Positions 1 through 8,723 of a DNA stretch of 64,000 bases are shown here, piece by piece (the stretch's first letter is position 1; every line of letters starts with the position of its first letter). A program made the translations under genes and the position numbers. Source of the DNA: Thermithiobacillus tepidarius DSM 3134 (GTDB taxonomy: Bacteria > Pseudomonadota > Gammaproteobacteria > Acidithiobacillales > Thermithiobacillaceae). The notes beneath the pieces are model-generated. The model was not told where the DNA came from. It searched no databases and saw nothing but the letters and a program-made list of their open reading frames with translations. The DNA is taken from positions 1-64,000 of the forward strand of contig NZ_AUIS01000007.1 in NCBI RefSeq assembly GCF_000423825.1, given 5' to 3'.

Positions 1-557
1 TCGGTGCCCACCTCGCGCGCCACGCGCGTCACCTCCGAGGCAAAGGAGCTCAACTGATCCACCATGGTGTTCACGGTGGTGCCGATGTGCAGGAACTCGC
101 CCTTGACCGGCCGCCCCTCGATCTCCAAGGCCATCTTCTGCGACAGATCGCCCTCGGCCACGGCGCTGAGCACGCGCGCCACCTCGGTGGTCGGCTGGAC
201 GAGATCGCCGATCAGGGTATTGATGGAATCGACGCTGTTCCGCCACGCGCCCGAGACGTCGCCCAGGTGGGCCCGCTCGGTCATGCGGCCTTCCTGGCCG
301 ACGACCCGGCCGACGCGCATGATTTCGTTGGCCATTTTCTGGTTCATGGCCATCAGTTCGTTGAAGACCTGGGCCACCTCGCTGCTCAATCCGGTCCGGC
401 TCCGGCGCAGACGCACGGAGAAGTCGCCGTCCCTGGCCGCTTCCAGGGCGGTCAGCAACTGTTCCAGGAATTGATTGCAGGTGGTGCTTCCGGAGGTGCG
501 GCTCTTGGCTTCGGCTTCCACTATCTCGTCCTCTTGCGCGTTACCATCAGTCGTCAT
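1..557 (-). CDS. HAMP-repeat signalling protein (hybrid histidine kinase type), N-terminal part only
   Basis: An open frame read on the minus strand from an ATG at 557 runs off the left edge, so only about 185 N-terminal residues are visible. After a polar start of about 35 residues there is a HAMP-like stretch (LEAARDGDFSVRL), then linker helices, then a second HAMP unit with the typical words AEGDLSQKM, GRPVKGEF and VNTMVDQLSSFASEVTRVAREVG. That second unit is the signature of the tandem HAMP repeats in soluble hybrid histidine kinases of the Nik1 type. No membrane segment is seen in the visible part, so the protein is probably cytoplasmic. The kinase and receiver domains would lie beyond the window and are inferred, not seen. 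It could also be a HAMP-array chemoreceptor. Confidence 0.85.
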   Translation of the reverse strand, partial: MTTDGNAQEDEIVEAEAKSRTSGSTTCNQFLEQLLTALEAARDGDFSVRLRRSRTGLSSEVAQVFNELMAMNQKMANEIMRVGRVVGQEGRMTERAHLGDVSGAWRNSVDSINTLIGDLVQPTTEVARVLSAVAEGDLSQKMALEIEGRPVKGEFLHIGTTVNTMVDQLSSFASEVTRVAREVGT

Positions 558-656
558 GCCGGTTCAGGGTCACTCCCGCGGGAGGCGCGTGCGTGGAATG
601 GGGCTGCGTGCCGGCGGCCAAATAAAGCTGGTGGATTTCGTAAAGCAGAGATGGCT

Positions 657-724
657 GTGGGACTTGAACCCGCGTTCAAGCTGGATACAGCGGCATACTT
701 TTACCCCAAAAGTCTGACCCCGAC
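657..724. other. tRNA-T-arm-like and repeat-like remnant
   Basis: The gap between the HAMP gene and dusA (558-759) contains a short stretch that, on the minus strand, resembles a tRNA T-arm: loop complement ACTTGAA at 662-668 flanked by near-complementary GTGGG and CCCGC. No anticodon arm, acceptor stem or CCA can be built around it. A little further, 701-724 reads on the minus strand as GGGGTCAGACTTTTGGGG, a kind of sequence I associate with scattered repeats next to REP-associated transposases. Either could be a degraded insertion or attachment site. Nothing here is a functional RNA gene that I can support. Confidence 0.2.
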
Positions 725-759
725 AAGGACTGATTGCGCGGGCGAGGCAAAGCGGCCGT

Positions 760-1806
760 TCAGGCGCCGGCGCGGAAAATCGCCGTGGCTTCGGGGGTGT
801 CGCGGGCGGGACGGTCCAGCACGTCGTCGCTCAGCTGGGCCATGGCGCGGTCCAGCAGTTCCGGCCCCGGACGGCCCCGATGCAGCTCGGTGCTCAGGAA
901 GCGCTTCCAGGCACGCGTGCCCGGCTCGCCATGGAACAGTCCCAGCATGTGCCGGGTGATCTGGTGCAGGGTGGCGCGCCCGCCGGCCAGCACGTCCTCG
1001 GCATAGGCCTGCATGTCGCGGATCACCTGGCGCCGGGTGAGCGGCACGGCGGGCGGGCGGCCGAAGACGCGCGCGTCGGCCTGCGCCAGCATCCAGGGGT
1101 CATGGTAGGCGGCGCGGCCCACCATGACGCCGTCCACCTGCCGGAGCTGCGCTTCCACCTGGGCCAGGGTGGTGACGCCGCCGTTCAGCTCGATGCGCAG
1201 GTGCGGGAAGTCGCGCTTGAGCCGATGCACCAGCTCGTAGCGCAGGGGCGGGACCGTGCGGTTCTCCGCCGGGCTCAGGCCGCTGAGCCAAGCCTTGCGG
1301 GCGTGCACGATGAAGGTCGCGCAGCCCGCCGCGGCCACCGTTTCCACGAAGCGGGCGACGTCCTCGTAGCGGTCCAGCTCGTCCACGCCGATGCGGTGCT
1401 TCACCGTCACCGGCAGGCGGGTGGCGCCGCGCATGGCTGCCACCATGTCCGCCACCTGCGCGGGGGTGCGCATCAGGCAGGCGCCGAAGCGGCCCGACTG
1501 CACCCGGTCGGAGGGGCAGCCGACGTTGAGGTTGACTTCGGCATAGTTCCAGTCCTCGGCAATGCGGGCGCATTGGGCCAGTTGCGCCGGATCATCGCCG
1601 CCCAACTGGATGGCGAGCGGCTGCTCGCTGGCGTCGAAGTCCAGAAAGCGCTCGCGGTCGTGTCCGAAGAGGATGGCGCCGGTGGTGACCATCTCCGTAT
1701 AGAGCAGGCAGTGCCGGCAGATCCGCCGCAGGAAGAAGCGGCAGTGGCGGTCGGTCCACTCCATCATGGGCGCGATGCTGAGAAGATGGCTGTCGGGATT
1801 TGGCAT
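760..1806 (-). CDS. dusA: tRNA-dihydrouridine(20/20a) synthase DusA
   Basis: This gene encodes an FMN- and NADPH-dependent enzyme that reduces uridine 20/20a in the tRNA D-loop. The protein opens with the Dus hallmark LLSIAPMMEWTDRHCR, followed by LYTEMVTTGAILFG, IQLGGDDPAQLA and NLNVGCPSDRVQSGRFGACLM. The cysteine in NVGCPS is the catalytic acid. The later VKHRIGVDELDRYE, LNGGV and VMVGRAAYHDP give the TIM-barrel phosphate and FMN contacts. I chose ATG 1806 (MPNPDSHLL), giving 348 aa, the usual DusA length. The frame stays open 159 bases further upstream, but that extension is Arg/Ser-rich and unlike the family. It stands alone, with 190 bp of noncoding DNA to the next gene upstream. Confidence 0.93.
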   Translation of the reverse strand: MPNPDSHLLSIAPMMEWTDRHCRFFLRRICRHCLLYTEMVTTGAILFGHDRERFLDFDASEQPLAIQLGGDDPAQLAQCARIAEDWNYAEVNLNVGCPSDRVQSGRFGACLMRTPAQVADMVAAMRGATRLPVTVKHRIGVDELDRYEDVARFVETVAAAGCATFIVHARKAWLSGLSPAENRTVPPLRYELVHRLKRDFPHLRIELNGGVTTLAQVEAQLRQVDGVMVGRAAYHDPWMLAQADARVFGRPPAVPLTRRQVIRDMQAYAEDVLAGGRATLHQITRHMLGLFHGEPGTRAWKRFLSTELHRGRPGPELLDRAMAQLSDDVLDRPARDTPEATAIFRAGA

Positions 1807-1995
1807 GGCGAAGGATGCGGATGACGAGGGTGAATCCACGAGGCGGCATGATAGCGCTTCGGCGGCGGGAAGTCCCGCAGCAATCGGTGCGGCACCGATC
1901 CGGAAGCGGCGGATGGGCTTCCCTCGCCCCTGCCGCGTCCGGGTGGATCGGGCGCTATGCGCCAATGCAGATGCAACGGCCGGGAGCGGAGCGGA

Positions 1996-2433
1996 TCATT
2001 GCCCGGACTCGGAACAGGTGCCCTGCTCCACCCGCTCCCCCGAACTCAGGTACAGCCAGGCGCGCGCGCCGTCGCCCCAGACGATGGCATGCTGGCCGAA
2101 AACGCGGGCCAGTTCCAGCGCCTCGTCCAAGCGCAAGCCGAACACGGCCGCGCTTTCCTCGCGCCAGCCGTCGCGGCCTTCGCCGCGCGCGGGCAAATGG
2201 GACCAGCCGCGCGCCGCGAGCTGCTCCAGCAGGAGCCGCTGGCGAGCATCGTTGGCCTCCCGGTCCAGCGGCTGGGAGCGGGGATTCCAGGCGGTGATGA
2301 GGGCGAAGGGCCGGCGCAGGCACGGGGGCAGGATCTCGTCCCCGATGCGAAAACACGCCGGCCCTTCGGCGCACTGCACCGCGTAGCGGCTTTGGAAGTA
2401 GGCGGACAGCAGCTCCGGCGACAGCTCCGGCAT
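1996..2433 (-). CDS. DUF3293 domain protein
   Basis: This 145-aa soluble protein matches the DUF3293 pattern: a short N-terminal helix with SAYFQSRYAV, a strand ending in FALITAWNPRS, then a conserved QRLLLEQLAARGW segment. The C-terminal part, LARVFGQHAIVWG, completes the family fold. The family is common in proteobacteria and has no established biochemical function. The start codon lies six bases beyond the stop of the dacB gene, so it is most likely the third gene of an ampG-dacB-DUF3293 transcript. Whether it has a cell-wall role is only suggested by that position. Confidence 0.8.
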   Translation of the reverse strand: MPELSPELLSAYFQSRYAVQCAEGPACFRIGDEILPPCLRRPFALITAWNPRSQPLDREANDARQRLLLEQLAARGWSHLPARGEGRDGWREESAAVFGLRLDEALELARVFGQHAIVWGDGARAWLYLSSGERVEQGTCSESGQ

Positions 2434-2439
2434 GGCGGG

Positions 2440-4125
2440 TCAGAACTCCGTCTCCGCTTCTTCACCCAGAGGCAGCGGCTGATTCGAGATCCGGCTGGTG
2501 GCGAGCAGGGCCACCAGCTGGTCGATGCGGCTCTTGATCTGCGCGTCGGACACGCGGAACCCGTTCACCATGATGGCAAAGGCGTAATCATGGCCATCGG
2601 CCTTGCGGATGTAGCCCGCCAGGGTCTGCACGCCGCGCAGGCTGCCGGTCTTGGCATAGACCTCCGCTTCGCCGTTGAGGCTGCGCAGGCGGTGGCGCAG
2701 GGTGCCGTCATGCCCGCCCCAGGGCAGGGAGGCGCGCCAGACAGTACCCCAGGGCGCGGTGCTGGCATAGCTCAGCACCGCGGTCAGGGCCGCCGGCGGC
2801 AGGCGGTTGTTGCGCGACAGGCCGCAGCCGTCGTCCATGTAGCAGGACGGCGTCAGCAGCGCGCGCTCGCGCAGCCAGCTCTTGAGGTGGAAGGAGGCCG
2901 TGGCCAGGCTGCCGTCGCCGCCTTGAGCAAGGCTGGCCTCGCGCAGCAGCATTTCCGCGTGCAGATTCTGGCTGACCTTGTTCACCACCGCCACCGCCTC
3001 GCGCAGCGGCGGCGAGCGCAGCTCGGCCAGTGTCAGATAGTTGCCGTAGCTCAGCGAATTGTAGACCTTCTCGCCGGGACTGCGCCGCAGGATCTCCACC
3101 CCGCCGCCGACGAGGATGCCGCGCTTTTCCAAGGCATCGCGGAAAGCCAGCACGGCCATGCGCGCCGGATCCGGCTGGGCCAGCATCATGAAGCGCGCGC
3201 CGCCGCGCGCGCGCGCCTGGCCCTGCAGCTCCCAGTAGCCGCCCTTGTCCACCAGCCGCACGGCACTGCCGCCACCATTGACCGTCATCACGGCGTTGCG
3301 GATCAGGCCGCGCGGATTGGGCTCGATGGAAGCGGAAGCCCATTGCCCGGCGCGCGGCGCCGGACGCACGGTCACCAGCACCATGCCGTCGTTGAAGCTC
3401 AGGCTGCTCACCGGAGCGCCGTACCAGCGGATGCTGTCCTCCTCGGTCCAGCCAGCCGGCCGGGGTTCCGTGGGATAGCGCCGAGTATCCGCCACCAGCC
3501 CATCGGGGATTTCACGCACGCCACGCGCCCACAACGCCTCGGCCAACTTGTCGAAAGGCTCGCTCAGCGGGCCGCGCACGGTGGTGCCGTGAAAGGGGAA
3601 GACGCGGCTGGACAGGTTGGGATCGCCGCCGCCCAGGAGCACCAGCGGCCCCTGCACCACGCCGTTGATGTTAGGTGCCGACCGGGCCAACACCTGGGTG
3701 CTGAAGGTCGCGTCCGGGCCCAGCACGTCCAGGGCGAAGGCGGTAGTCAGCAGCTTGGCCGTCGAAGCGGGCTGCAGCGGCTCGGTGCCGCCGGTTTCGT
3801 ATAGCGGCTGCCGGCTGTTCAGGTCCATCACGCTGACTCCCCAGATCCCCTCGCTGGCGGAGCGGCTTGCCAGAAAGGCATCAATCTGCGCCGTGGGGAA
3901 GCTCCTCAGCGTCTCCGCCAGCGATGGGCTCACTGGGTAGGCGGGACGCTGCCAGGCAGCCTGCTGCGCCGCCGGTGCCGCCAGCGCCGGCTTGGCCAGG
4001 GACGGGTTGGCCCGCAAGCCGCCGGAATCGCAGGCTGACGCCAGCAGCGCGACCGCGGAAATCAGCAGCCATTTGCTGCGCTTGTCGAAAGCAAGCAGCC
4101 GGGGGTTCTTCATCTTCTTATCCAT
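2440..4125 (-). CDS. dacB: D-alanyl-D-alanine carboxypeptidase/endopeptidase (PBP4 type), lipoprotein
   Basis: This is a low-molecular-mass class C penicillin-binding protein that trims or cross-cuts peptidoglycan peptides in the periplasm. All three serine-enzyme motifs are visible: SxxK as STAK at residues 121-124, SxN as SQN, and KTG in the C-terminal part (YAKTGSLRGV). At 561 aa it fits PBP4, which carries inserted domains between the first two motifs. The N-terminus has a hydrophobic segment ending in LLASAC (Cys 32), a lipobox, so it is probably anchored as a lipoprotein; classical DacB is soluble. An alternative start at the second ATG (4113) would keep the lipobox. Its first 8 bases overlap the end of ampG, suggesting translational coupling. 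Confidence 0.9.
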   Translation of the reverse strand: MDKKMKNPRLLAFDKRSKWLLISAVALLASACDSGGLRANPSLAKPALAAPAAQQAAWQRPAYPVSPSLAETLRSFPTAQIDAFLASRSASEGIWGVSVMDLNSRQPLYETGGTEPLQPASTAKLLTTAFALDVLGPDATFSTQVLARSAPNINGVVQGPLVLLGGGDPNLSSRVFPFHGTTVRGPLSEPFDKLAEALWARGVREIPDGLVADTRRYPTEPRPAGWTEEDSIRWYGAPVSSLSFNDGMVLVTVRPAPRAGQWASASIEPNPRGLIRNAVMTVNGGGSAVRLVDKGGYWELQGQARARGGARFMMLAQPDPARMAVLAFRDALEKRGILVGGGVEILRRSPGEKVYNSLSYGNYLTLAELRSPPLREAVAVVNKVSQNLHAEMLLREASLAQGGDGSLATASFHLKSWLRERALLTPSCYMDDGCGLSRNNRLPPAALTAVLSYASTAPWGTVWRASLPWGGHDGTLRHRLRSLNGEAEVYAKTGSLRGVQTLAGYIRKADGHDYAFAIMVNGFRVSDAQIKSRIDQLVALLATSRISNQPLPLGEEAETEF

Positions 4126-5338
4126 GGTGCACTCGCGCCGGCATCAACCAGGCCAGGAGGACGCCCGGCCAGGAAATCACAAAAGCGATCCAAAAGAACA
4201 CGGTAAAGCCGACGCCGGCGGCGACGAAGCCGCTGAGGCTGCCGGCGATGGTGGCGGCCACCGACATGAGCGCGGAACCGATGGCGAAATGGGTAGCCTG
4301 AAAATTGCCGCTGCAGCGCTGCATCAGAAAGACCATGAGCGCCGCCGTGCCGAACCCGGCCGCCACCTGCTCAAAGGCGACCACCGCCGCCACGCCCAGG
4401 AGACCGGGCTTGGCGTAGGCCATCCAGGCATAGGCCGGGATGGCCAGGCTCTGGATGAGGGCGAAGGGAAAAAAGCAGCGACGCAAGCCGTAGCGGCTGA
4501 TGATGGCGCCGCCCAACAGCGCGCCGCCGATGCCCGCCAGGGTACCGACAGTGCCGGACAGAAAGCCGCGGGCCGCGGTGTCGTAGCCCAGGTACTTCAA
4601 GAGCGGCGTGGCCATGGCGAACATCATGGCGTCGCCGGCGCGGAACAGCAGGATGAAGGCCAGCACCATCCAGATGTGGGGCTGGCGCAGGTAGCTCAGG
4701 AAGGCTTCCTTGACCACGGCGGCACGCAGGGTGTCTTGGCTGGCGGCTACGGGCGGCAGCAGCAGATGATGCAGCACGGCCAGGAAGGCCAGGATGCCGG
4801 CCGCCGCCAGGAAGCAGGCCACCCAGGACACCATGCCCGCCAGCACCACCAGGGCGCCGTTGCCCACCAGCAGGGCCACCCGATAAGCCGCCACCCGCAG
4901 ACCGGAGTAAGCGGCCTGATCGGCATCATTGAGCGATTGGATGTAGTAGCCGTCGATGGCGATGTCGTGGGTGGCCGCGATGAAAGCGATCACGAGGAAA
5001 ACCTTGGCCGCCAGCCCCAGATCGAAGCTCTGCGCCGGCCAGGCCAGCGCCGCCACCGCCAAGGCAAGCAGCAGTTCGATGCCCACGATCCAGATCTTCT
5101 TGCTGCTGATGACGTCCACCAGCGGACTCCACAGGAACTTCAGGTTCCAGGCCAGGCCGTAGAGCGAGGTCAGGCCGATGGCCTGCAGGCTGGCGCCGGC
5201 CGCCGTGAAGAACTGGGCGGAGATCTGATGGACGATGGAATAAGGCAGGCCCTGGGCGAAGTAGGTGCTGAGCGCCCAGGAGGCGGTGCGGGCACGCCGG
5301 GGGGGCGAGGCAGTCACGGGCACAGCGGGTGAAGACAT
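4118..5338 (-). CDS. ampG: AmpG-like muropeptide permease (MFS/PAT family)
   Basis: This 406-aa polytopic membrane protein has about twelve hydrophobic segments. Near the N-terminus, TYFAQGLPYSIVHQI and the loop GLAWNLKFLWSPLVDV match the AmpG/PAT transporter family. Further family words are THDIAIDGYYIQ and the FRAGDAMMFAMATP segment before the second half. AmpG imports anhydro-muropeptides released by wall turnover into the cytoplasm for recycling. It is shorter than Escherichia coli AmpG, which has 14 helices. The overlap with a PBP4 gene supports a wall-recycling role over other MFS substrates, but the substrate is inferred. No strong Shine-Dalgarno sequence is visible before ATG 5338. 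Confidence 0.82.
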   Translation of the reverse strand: MSSPAVPVTASPPRRARTASWALSTYFAQGLPYSIVHQISAQFFTAAGASLQAIGLTSLYGLAWNLKFLWSPLVDVISSKKIWIVGIELLLALAVAALAWPAQSFDLGLAAKVFLVIAFIAATHDIAIDGYYIQSLNDADQAAYSGLRVAAYRVALLVGNGALVVLAGMVSWVACFLAAAGILAFLAVLHHLLLPPVAASQDTLRAAVVKEAFLSYLRQPHIWMVLAFILLFRAGDAMMFAMATPLLKYLGYDTAARGFLSGTVGTLAGIGGALLGGAIISRYGLRRCFFPFALIQSLAIPAYAWMAYAKPGLLGVAAVVAFEQVAAGFGTAALMVFLMQRCSGNFQATHFAIGSALMSVAATIAGSLSGFVAAGVGFTVFFWIAFVISWPGVLLAWLMPARVHHG

Positions 5339-5785
5339 AGAAATTCCTTATCGTGCAAGAGGACTTGCGGGGCGCACCCGACATGCCGGACGGCCCGGGA
5401 AGCTGCGCGCGGGCGCCCGTCGTTCCGCACGGGCGTTGTTACGTTACCCCAATATAGTCGAAGATCCCGAGCCCACCAGGGCAGTACCCGACCATCGTTG
5501 ACACGAACGCAAGTCCCTCCGAACGGCTGACACGCGCCTCGGAAAGCCGCCTCGCTGCCGCCCTTCGTGGCACCACGGATTCGGGAAATGGGGATCTGGA
5601 TGGTCGGGGTGCAATCTCACACGCGAACGGCACCGTCGCCGATGCTAAAGGAGTACTCCGGCCCGCCCCTGGTGTCAAGATTCCGTCGCACCCTCATGAT
5701 CCGCTCGAAGGAACTCTGGATGCGCGCGCGCCCTCTAAAGCGACTGTTGTCCGCATCCAAGACCAAGCCGATTCGAGGAGGAAAC
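5339..5785. other. Intergenic region between ampG and the DsrE-like gene
   Basis: This 447-bp gap separates divergently read genes, so it should hold promoters for both. Short overlapping frames exist on both strands, but none has a ribosome binding site, a recognisable motif or a consistent codon bias. A clear ribosome binding site (GAGGAGGAAAC) lies at its right end, directly before the ATG at 5786. I see no terminator, repeat or RNA gene. Confidence 0.5.
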
Positions 5786-6232
5786 ATGAAAAACATGATG
5801 GCCCGCGTCGCTCTCGTGCTGTGGGTGGCGCTCATGAGCTTCAGTCTGCAGGCCCAGGCGCAGGACAGCGCGCCGGCGCAGTCTCCAGAAAACTTCAAGC
5901 TCCTGCTGGAGGTCAACAGCGCCAGCCAGGAAAGCTGGCACGGCGCCATCAGCACGGCCCGGCAGGTCATGACCACGATCGGCATGGACAAGGCCCAGAT
6001 CGAGGTGGTCGCCTGGGGGCCGGGCATCAAGATGCTGCTGAAGAACTCTCCGGTCGCCGAGAACATCCAGAGCCTCTCCATGTACGGCATCAAGTTCCTG
6101 GCCTGCAACAACACCATGAAGGCGATGAAGATCCAACCCACGGACCTGGCCGAGGGCGTCACCATCATACCCGCCGCCGTCGTGCACATCGTCCAGCGCG
6201 ACCACGAGGGCTGGACGCAGATCAAGATGTAG
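5786..6232 (+). CDS. Periplasmic DsrE-family protein
   Basis: This 148-aa protein begins with a Sec signal peptide (MKNMMARVALVLWVALMSFS followed by LQAQAQ, cleavage likely after AQA). The mature part has the DsrE/DsrF-like alternating fold: KLLLEVNSAS, a helix with ARQVMTTIG, IEVVAWGPG, a helix with VAENIQSL, GIKFLACNNTMKAM and a C-terminal VHIVQRDHEGW. The single Cys in FLACNNT sits where sulfur-carrier family members keep their active cysteine. Several exported relatives are known only as DsrE-family proteins; a role in handling reduced sulfur is inference from the fold. The frame is open further upstream, but the GAGGAGG site and the signal peptide fix the start at 5786. Confidence 0.82.
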   Translation: MKNMMARVALVLWVALMSFSLQAQAQDSAPAQSPENFKLLLEVNSASQESWHGAISTARQVMTTIGMDKAQIEVVAWGPGIKMLLKNSPVAENIQSLSMYGIKFLACNNTMKAMKIQPTDLAEGVTIIPAAVVHIVQRDHEGWTQIKM

Positions 6233-6373
6233 CGTCGCCGTGCCGCCGGCGCCCCGGCCGCACCGGGGCGCCGGCACGCCCCGCCCGAACCGCGCTCCAG
6301 CGGCTCGCGAATCCCCGGAAATGGGCTACACTTCCCCCTTTGGCAGCTTTCCCGAGAACGGCCGCGCCCTTTC

Positions 6374-7333
6374 ATGCCCATCGACCCCATCCAGCTCGCC
6401 AGCCATGTGCTGGTGCCGTTTGCCCTGCTCATCATCATCGGCGGACTGTGGAATCGCTGGGAGCCGGGCGGCGTCAGCGCCGCCAGCGCGCGCAAGGTCG
6501 TCAATGCCCTGGTGCTGAATCTGTTTTACCCGGCGCTGGCCTTTTCGGTCATCAGCCGCGCCCGCTGCGGCGTCGAAGCCGCATGGGTGCCGCTGCTGGT
6601 CGCGCTGGGCGTTTTCGCCGGCGCCGGCATCGGCTATCTCCTGCTGCGGCATACCTCGCTGGGCCGCGGCCTGGCGCCCGCCAGCCTGGCGGCGCTGGTG
6701 CTGGCCGGCGCCTTCGGCAACATCGTCGGCGTGGGCGTTCCGGTGCAGATCGCCCTCTTCGGGCCGGATGCGGCCCGCTACGCCGTCTACGCCGACATCC
6801 TCGCCACCCTGCCCCTGACTTGGACCTTCGGCGTTTGGCTGGCCTACCGGCTGGGGCCGGGCGCGGGGCCCGCCGGCGGCGCCGGGCGGTTCCTGCGCGT
6901 GCTGGCCACGCTGCCGCCCATCTGGGCCTTCGCCGCCGCTCTGGCCTTCCGGCTGGGCCAGTGGCCGGTGCCGGACTGGCTGGCGGCCAGCGCCCACTTC
7001 ATCGGCGCGCCCACCATTCCGGCCATGATGCTGACGGTGGGCTTGTCCCTGCCGCTGACCGATTGGCGCCGGCGCCTGCGGCCGGTGGCCACGGCCGGCG
7101 CCGTCAAGCTTCTGCTGGCCCCGCTGCTGATCTGGCTGCTGGCCCGCCCGCTGGCCGGCCAGGGCGAGCCCATCCGAGCCGCCATCCTGGAAAGCGCCAT
7201 GCCGACCATGATGGCCACCCTGATGCTGGCCGACCGCTTCGAGCTGGACGCTGAAATCCTGTCCATGGCCATTGCCTTGAGTGCCGTGGCCTTTTTCGGC
7301 ACCCTTTTCCTATGGCTGATGATCCTGTTCTGA
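6374..7333 (+). CDS. AEC-family (auxin efflux carrier type) transporter
   Basis: This 319-aa protein is almost entirely hydrophobic, with about ten transmembrane segments in two halves. The first half has VLVPFALLIIIGG and ALVLNLFYPALAF, the usual AEC start. The second half has the conserved ILESAMPTMMATLMLADRF word and a C-terminal LSAVAFFGTLFLWL helix. AEC proteins in bacteria move small organic acids or amino acids; the substrate here is unknown. Its last 22 bases overlap the start of gluQ, so the two are probably co-transcribed, though no functional link is obvious. Confidence 0.85.
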   Translation: MPIDPIQLASHVLVPFALLIIIGGLWNRWEPGGVSAASARKVVNALVLNLFYPALAFSVISRARCGVEAAWVPLLVALGVFAGAGIGYLLLRHTSLGRGLAPASLAALVLAGAFGNIVGVGVPVQIALFGPDAARYAVYADILATLPLTWTFGVWLAYRLGPGAGPAGGAGRFLRVLATLPPIWAFAAALAFRLGQWPVPDWLAASAHFIGAPTIPAMMLTVGLSLPLTDWRRRLRPVATAGAVKLLLAPLLIWLLARPLAGQGEPIRAAILESAMPTMMATLMLADRFELDAEILSMAIALSAVAFFGTLFLWLMILF

Positions 7334-8241
7334 CTCCGGCGGACGGCTCCGCCCGTGCCGGCGCAACACCCGTCGGGCGCTTCGCTCCCTCCCCCACCGG
7401 CGCCTTGCACCTGGGCTCGCTGGTGGCCGCCATCGGCAGCCATCTCTGTGCCAAGTCCTTGGGCGGCCGCTGGCTGCTGCGCATGGAAGACCTGGACACG
7501 CCGCGCAACGTGCCGGACGCCGATGCGGCCATCCTGCGCGATCTGGAGCGGCTCGGCCTGGAATGGGACGGCCCGGTGCTGTACCAGTCCACCCGCCTGG
7601 AAGCCTATGCGGCGGCCCTGGAGACCCTGCGCGCACAGGGCGCGGCCTTCGCCTGCGGCTGCTCGCGCCAGGAGGTCAGCTTGGCGGGCGGGGTCTATCC
7701 CGGCACCTGCCGCACCGGCCTGCCGCCTGGCCGCACGGCGCGGGCCGTGCGCATGCACGCGCCCGAAGGCGAAGTCCGCTTTCTCGATCTCCTGCACGGC
7801 CCGCAGCGGCAGCATCCGGCCCGCCAGGGCGACTTCGTGATCCACCGCGCCGACGGCATCTTCGCTTACGTCTTCGCCTGCGTGGTGGATGATGCCGCCC
7901 AGGACGTGACCCAGATCGCGCGTGGTGCCGATCTGCTGGAAATCACCGGCCGCCAGCGCCTGCTGCAGGAAGCCCTGGGCTATCCGGAACCGATTTACGC
8001 CCACCTGCCGCTGGTGCTGGACGCCAGCGGACACAAGCTCTCCAAAAGCGCCGGCGCCGAGGCCTGGGGCAACCGCCCGAGCGACGCCTGGGCGCGCGCC
8101 CTGGCCCACCTGGGCTGGCCCCTGCCCGCGGAACTGCAGGGTGCGCCGGTGGCGGAGATCCGGCGCTATGGGCTGGAGCGTGCCGGCAAGATGCTGCGTG
8201 CAAGGCTGGAGCAGGGACTGGGTCCGGTCCAGGCACGATGA
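7312..8241 (+). CDS. gluQ: Glutamyl-Q tRNA(Asp) synthetase
   Basis: This is a shortened paralogue of glutamyl-tRNA synthetase that lacks the anticodon-binding domain and attaches glutamate to queuosine at position 34 of tRNA-Asp. At 309 aa the length is typical. The class I signatures are present: GRFAPSPTGALHLGSL (HIGH equivalent HLGS) near the N-terminus and HKLSKSAGA (KMSKS equivalent) about 230 residues later. Other matches are RMEDLDTPRN and the CGCSRQEV zinc-site region, with a further Cys in GTCRTG. The family usually sits beside dksA; here it follows a transporter gene, with a 22-base overlap. Confidence 0.93.
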   Translation: MADDPVLTPADGSARAGATPVGRFAPSPTGALHLGSLVAAIGSHLCAKSLGGRWLLRMEDLDTPRNVPDADAAILRDLERLGLEWDGPVLYQSTRLEAYAAALETLRAQGAAFACGCSRQEVSLAGGVYPGTCRTGLPPGRTARAVRMHAPEGEVRFLDLLHGPQRQHPARQGDFVIHRADGIFAYVFACVVDDAAQDVTQIARGADLLEITGRQRLLQEALGYPEPIYAHLPLVLDASGHKLSKSAGAEAWGNRPSDAWARALAHLGWPLPAELQGAPVAEIRRYGLERAGKMLRARLEQGLGPVQAR

Positions 8242-8348
8242 GGATGGTTTCCGCCGAGGGAGCCAACTGGACGGGCACTGGCGCCCAATGGCAGGAGCAG
8301 CCTGTCCCCGCGGCTCGCGCCCGCTGCTGAGCGGGTGCCGGCTGCGGA

Positions 8349-8588
8349 CATGCAGGAGCGAGCCCGCTCGCGCCTGCGGCCGGTGGCGACCGTGTGGCCG
8401 AGGAGCGATGCCCGGGCGTCAGCCAACGCCTCCCCTCACCCTGCCTTCTCCTCGAAGGTATTCCGGGGCATGCCAACGTGATACCGTGCCAAGCCTGACG
8501 GGTTGTCATCCCAACTGTAGAAGCGAGCTCGCGATCAACCGTGTGGCGAGCGAGTCATCGCGGGCCAGCCCGCGCCTGCGCTCAAAAC
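8349..8588. repeat. REP-like palindromes and a dispersed repeat
   Basis: The gap after gluQ holds several short GC-rich inverted motifs: GCAGGAGCGAGCCCGCTCGC (8351-8370), TGTAGAAGCGAGCTCGCGAT (from 8517) and CGGGCCAGCCCG (about 8560-8571). They resemble the REP sequences common in Pseudomonas and relatives. The block near 8470-8501 (TGCCAACGTGATACCGTGCC then AAGCCTGACGGG) recurs, slightly changed, at 56434-56467. The rest of 8242-8723 contains no gene that I can support. The copies are close to a transcription unit end, the usual place for REP elements. Confidence 0.6.
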
Positions 8589-8723
8589 GTCGGGGCTCTC
8601 CAGCTCAGCCCAACCGACTCCACAGCCACAGCCCACTCCCCCTGACCCACCCCGCCCCCGAGCGCCCCCGATTGCACGCGACCAAGCCAACAAACATAAT
8701 AAAAAAGCAAAACATCGAATCAC

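Noticed and set aside
657-673. Possible tRNA gene
   Set aside because: Only a T-arm-like hairpin exists; acceptor, D and anticodon arms cannot be drawn.
1957-3804. 615-aa open frame on the plus strand
   Set aside because: It is antisense to the DUF3293 and dacB genes and has no recognisable domain.
5439-5678. 79-aa minus-strand frame in the ampG upstream gap
   Set aside because: Arg/Ser/Pro-rich, no ribosome binding site, no motif; likely random.
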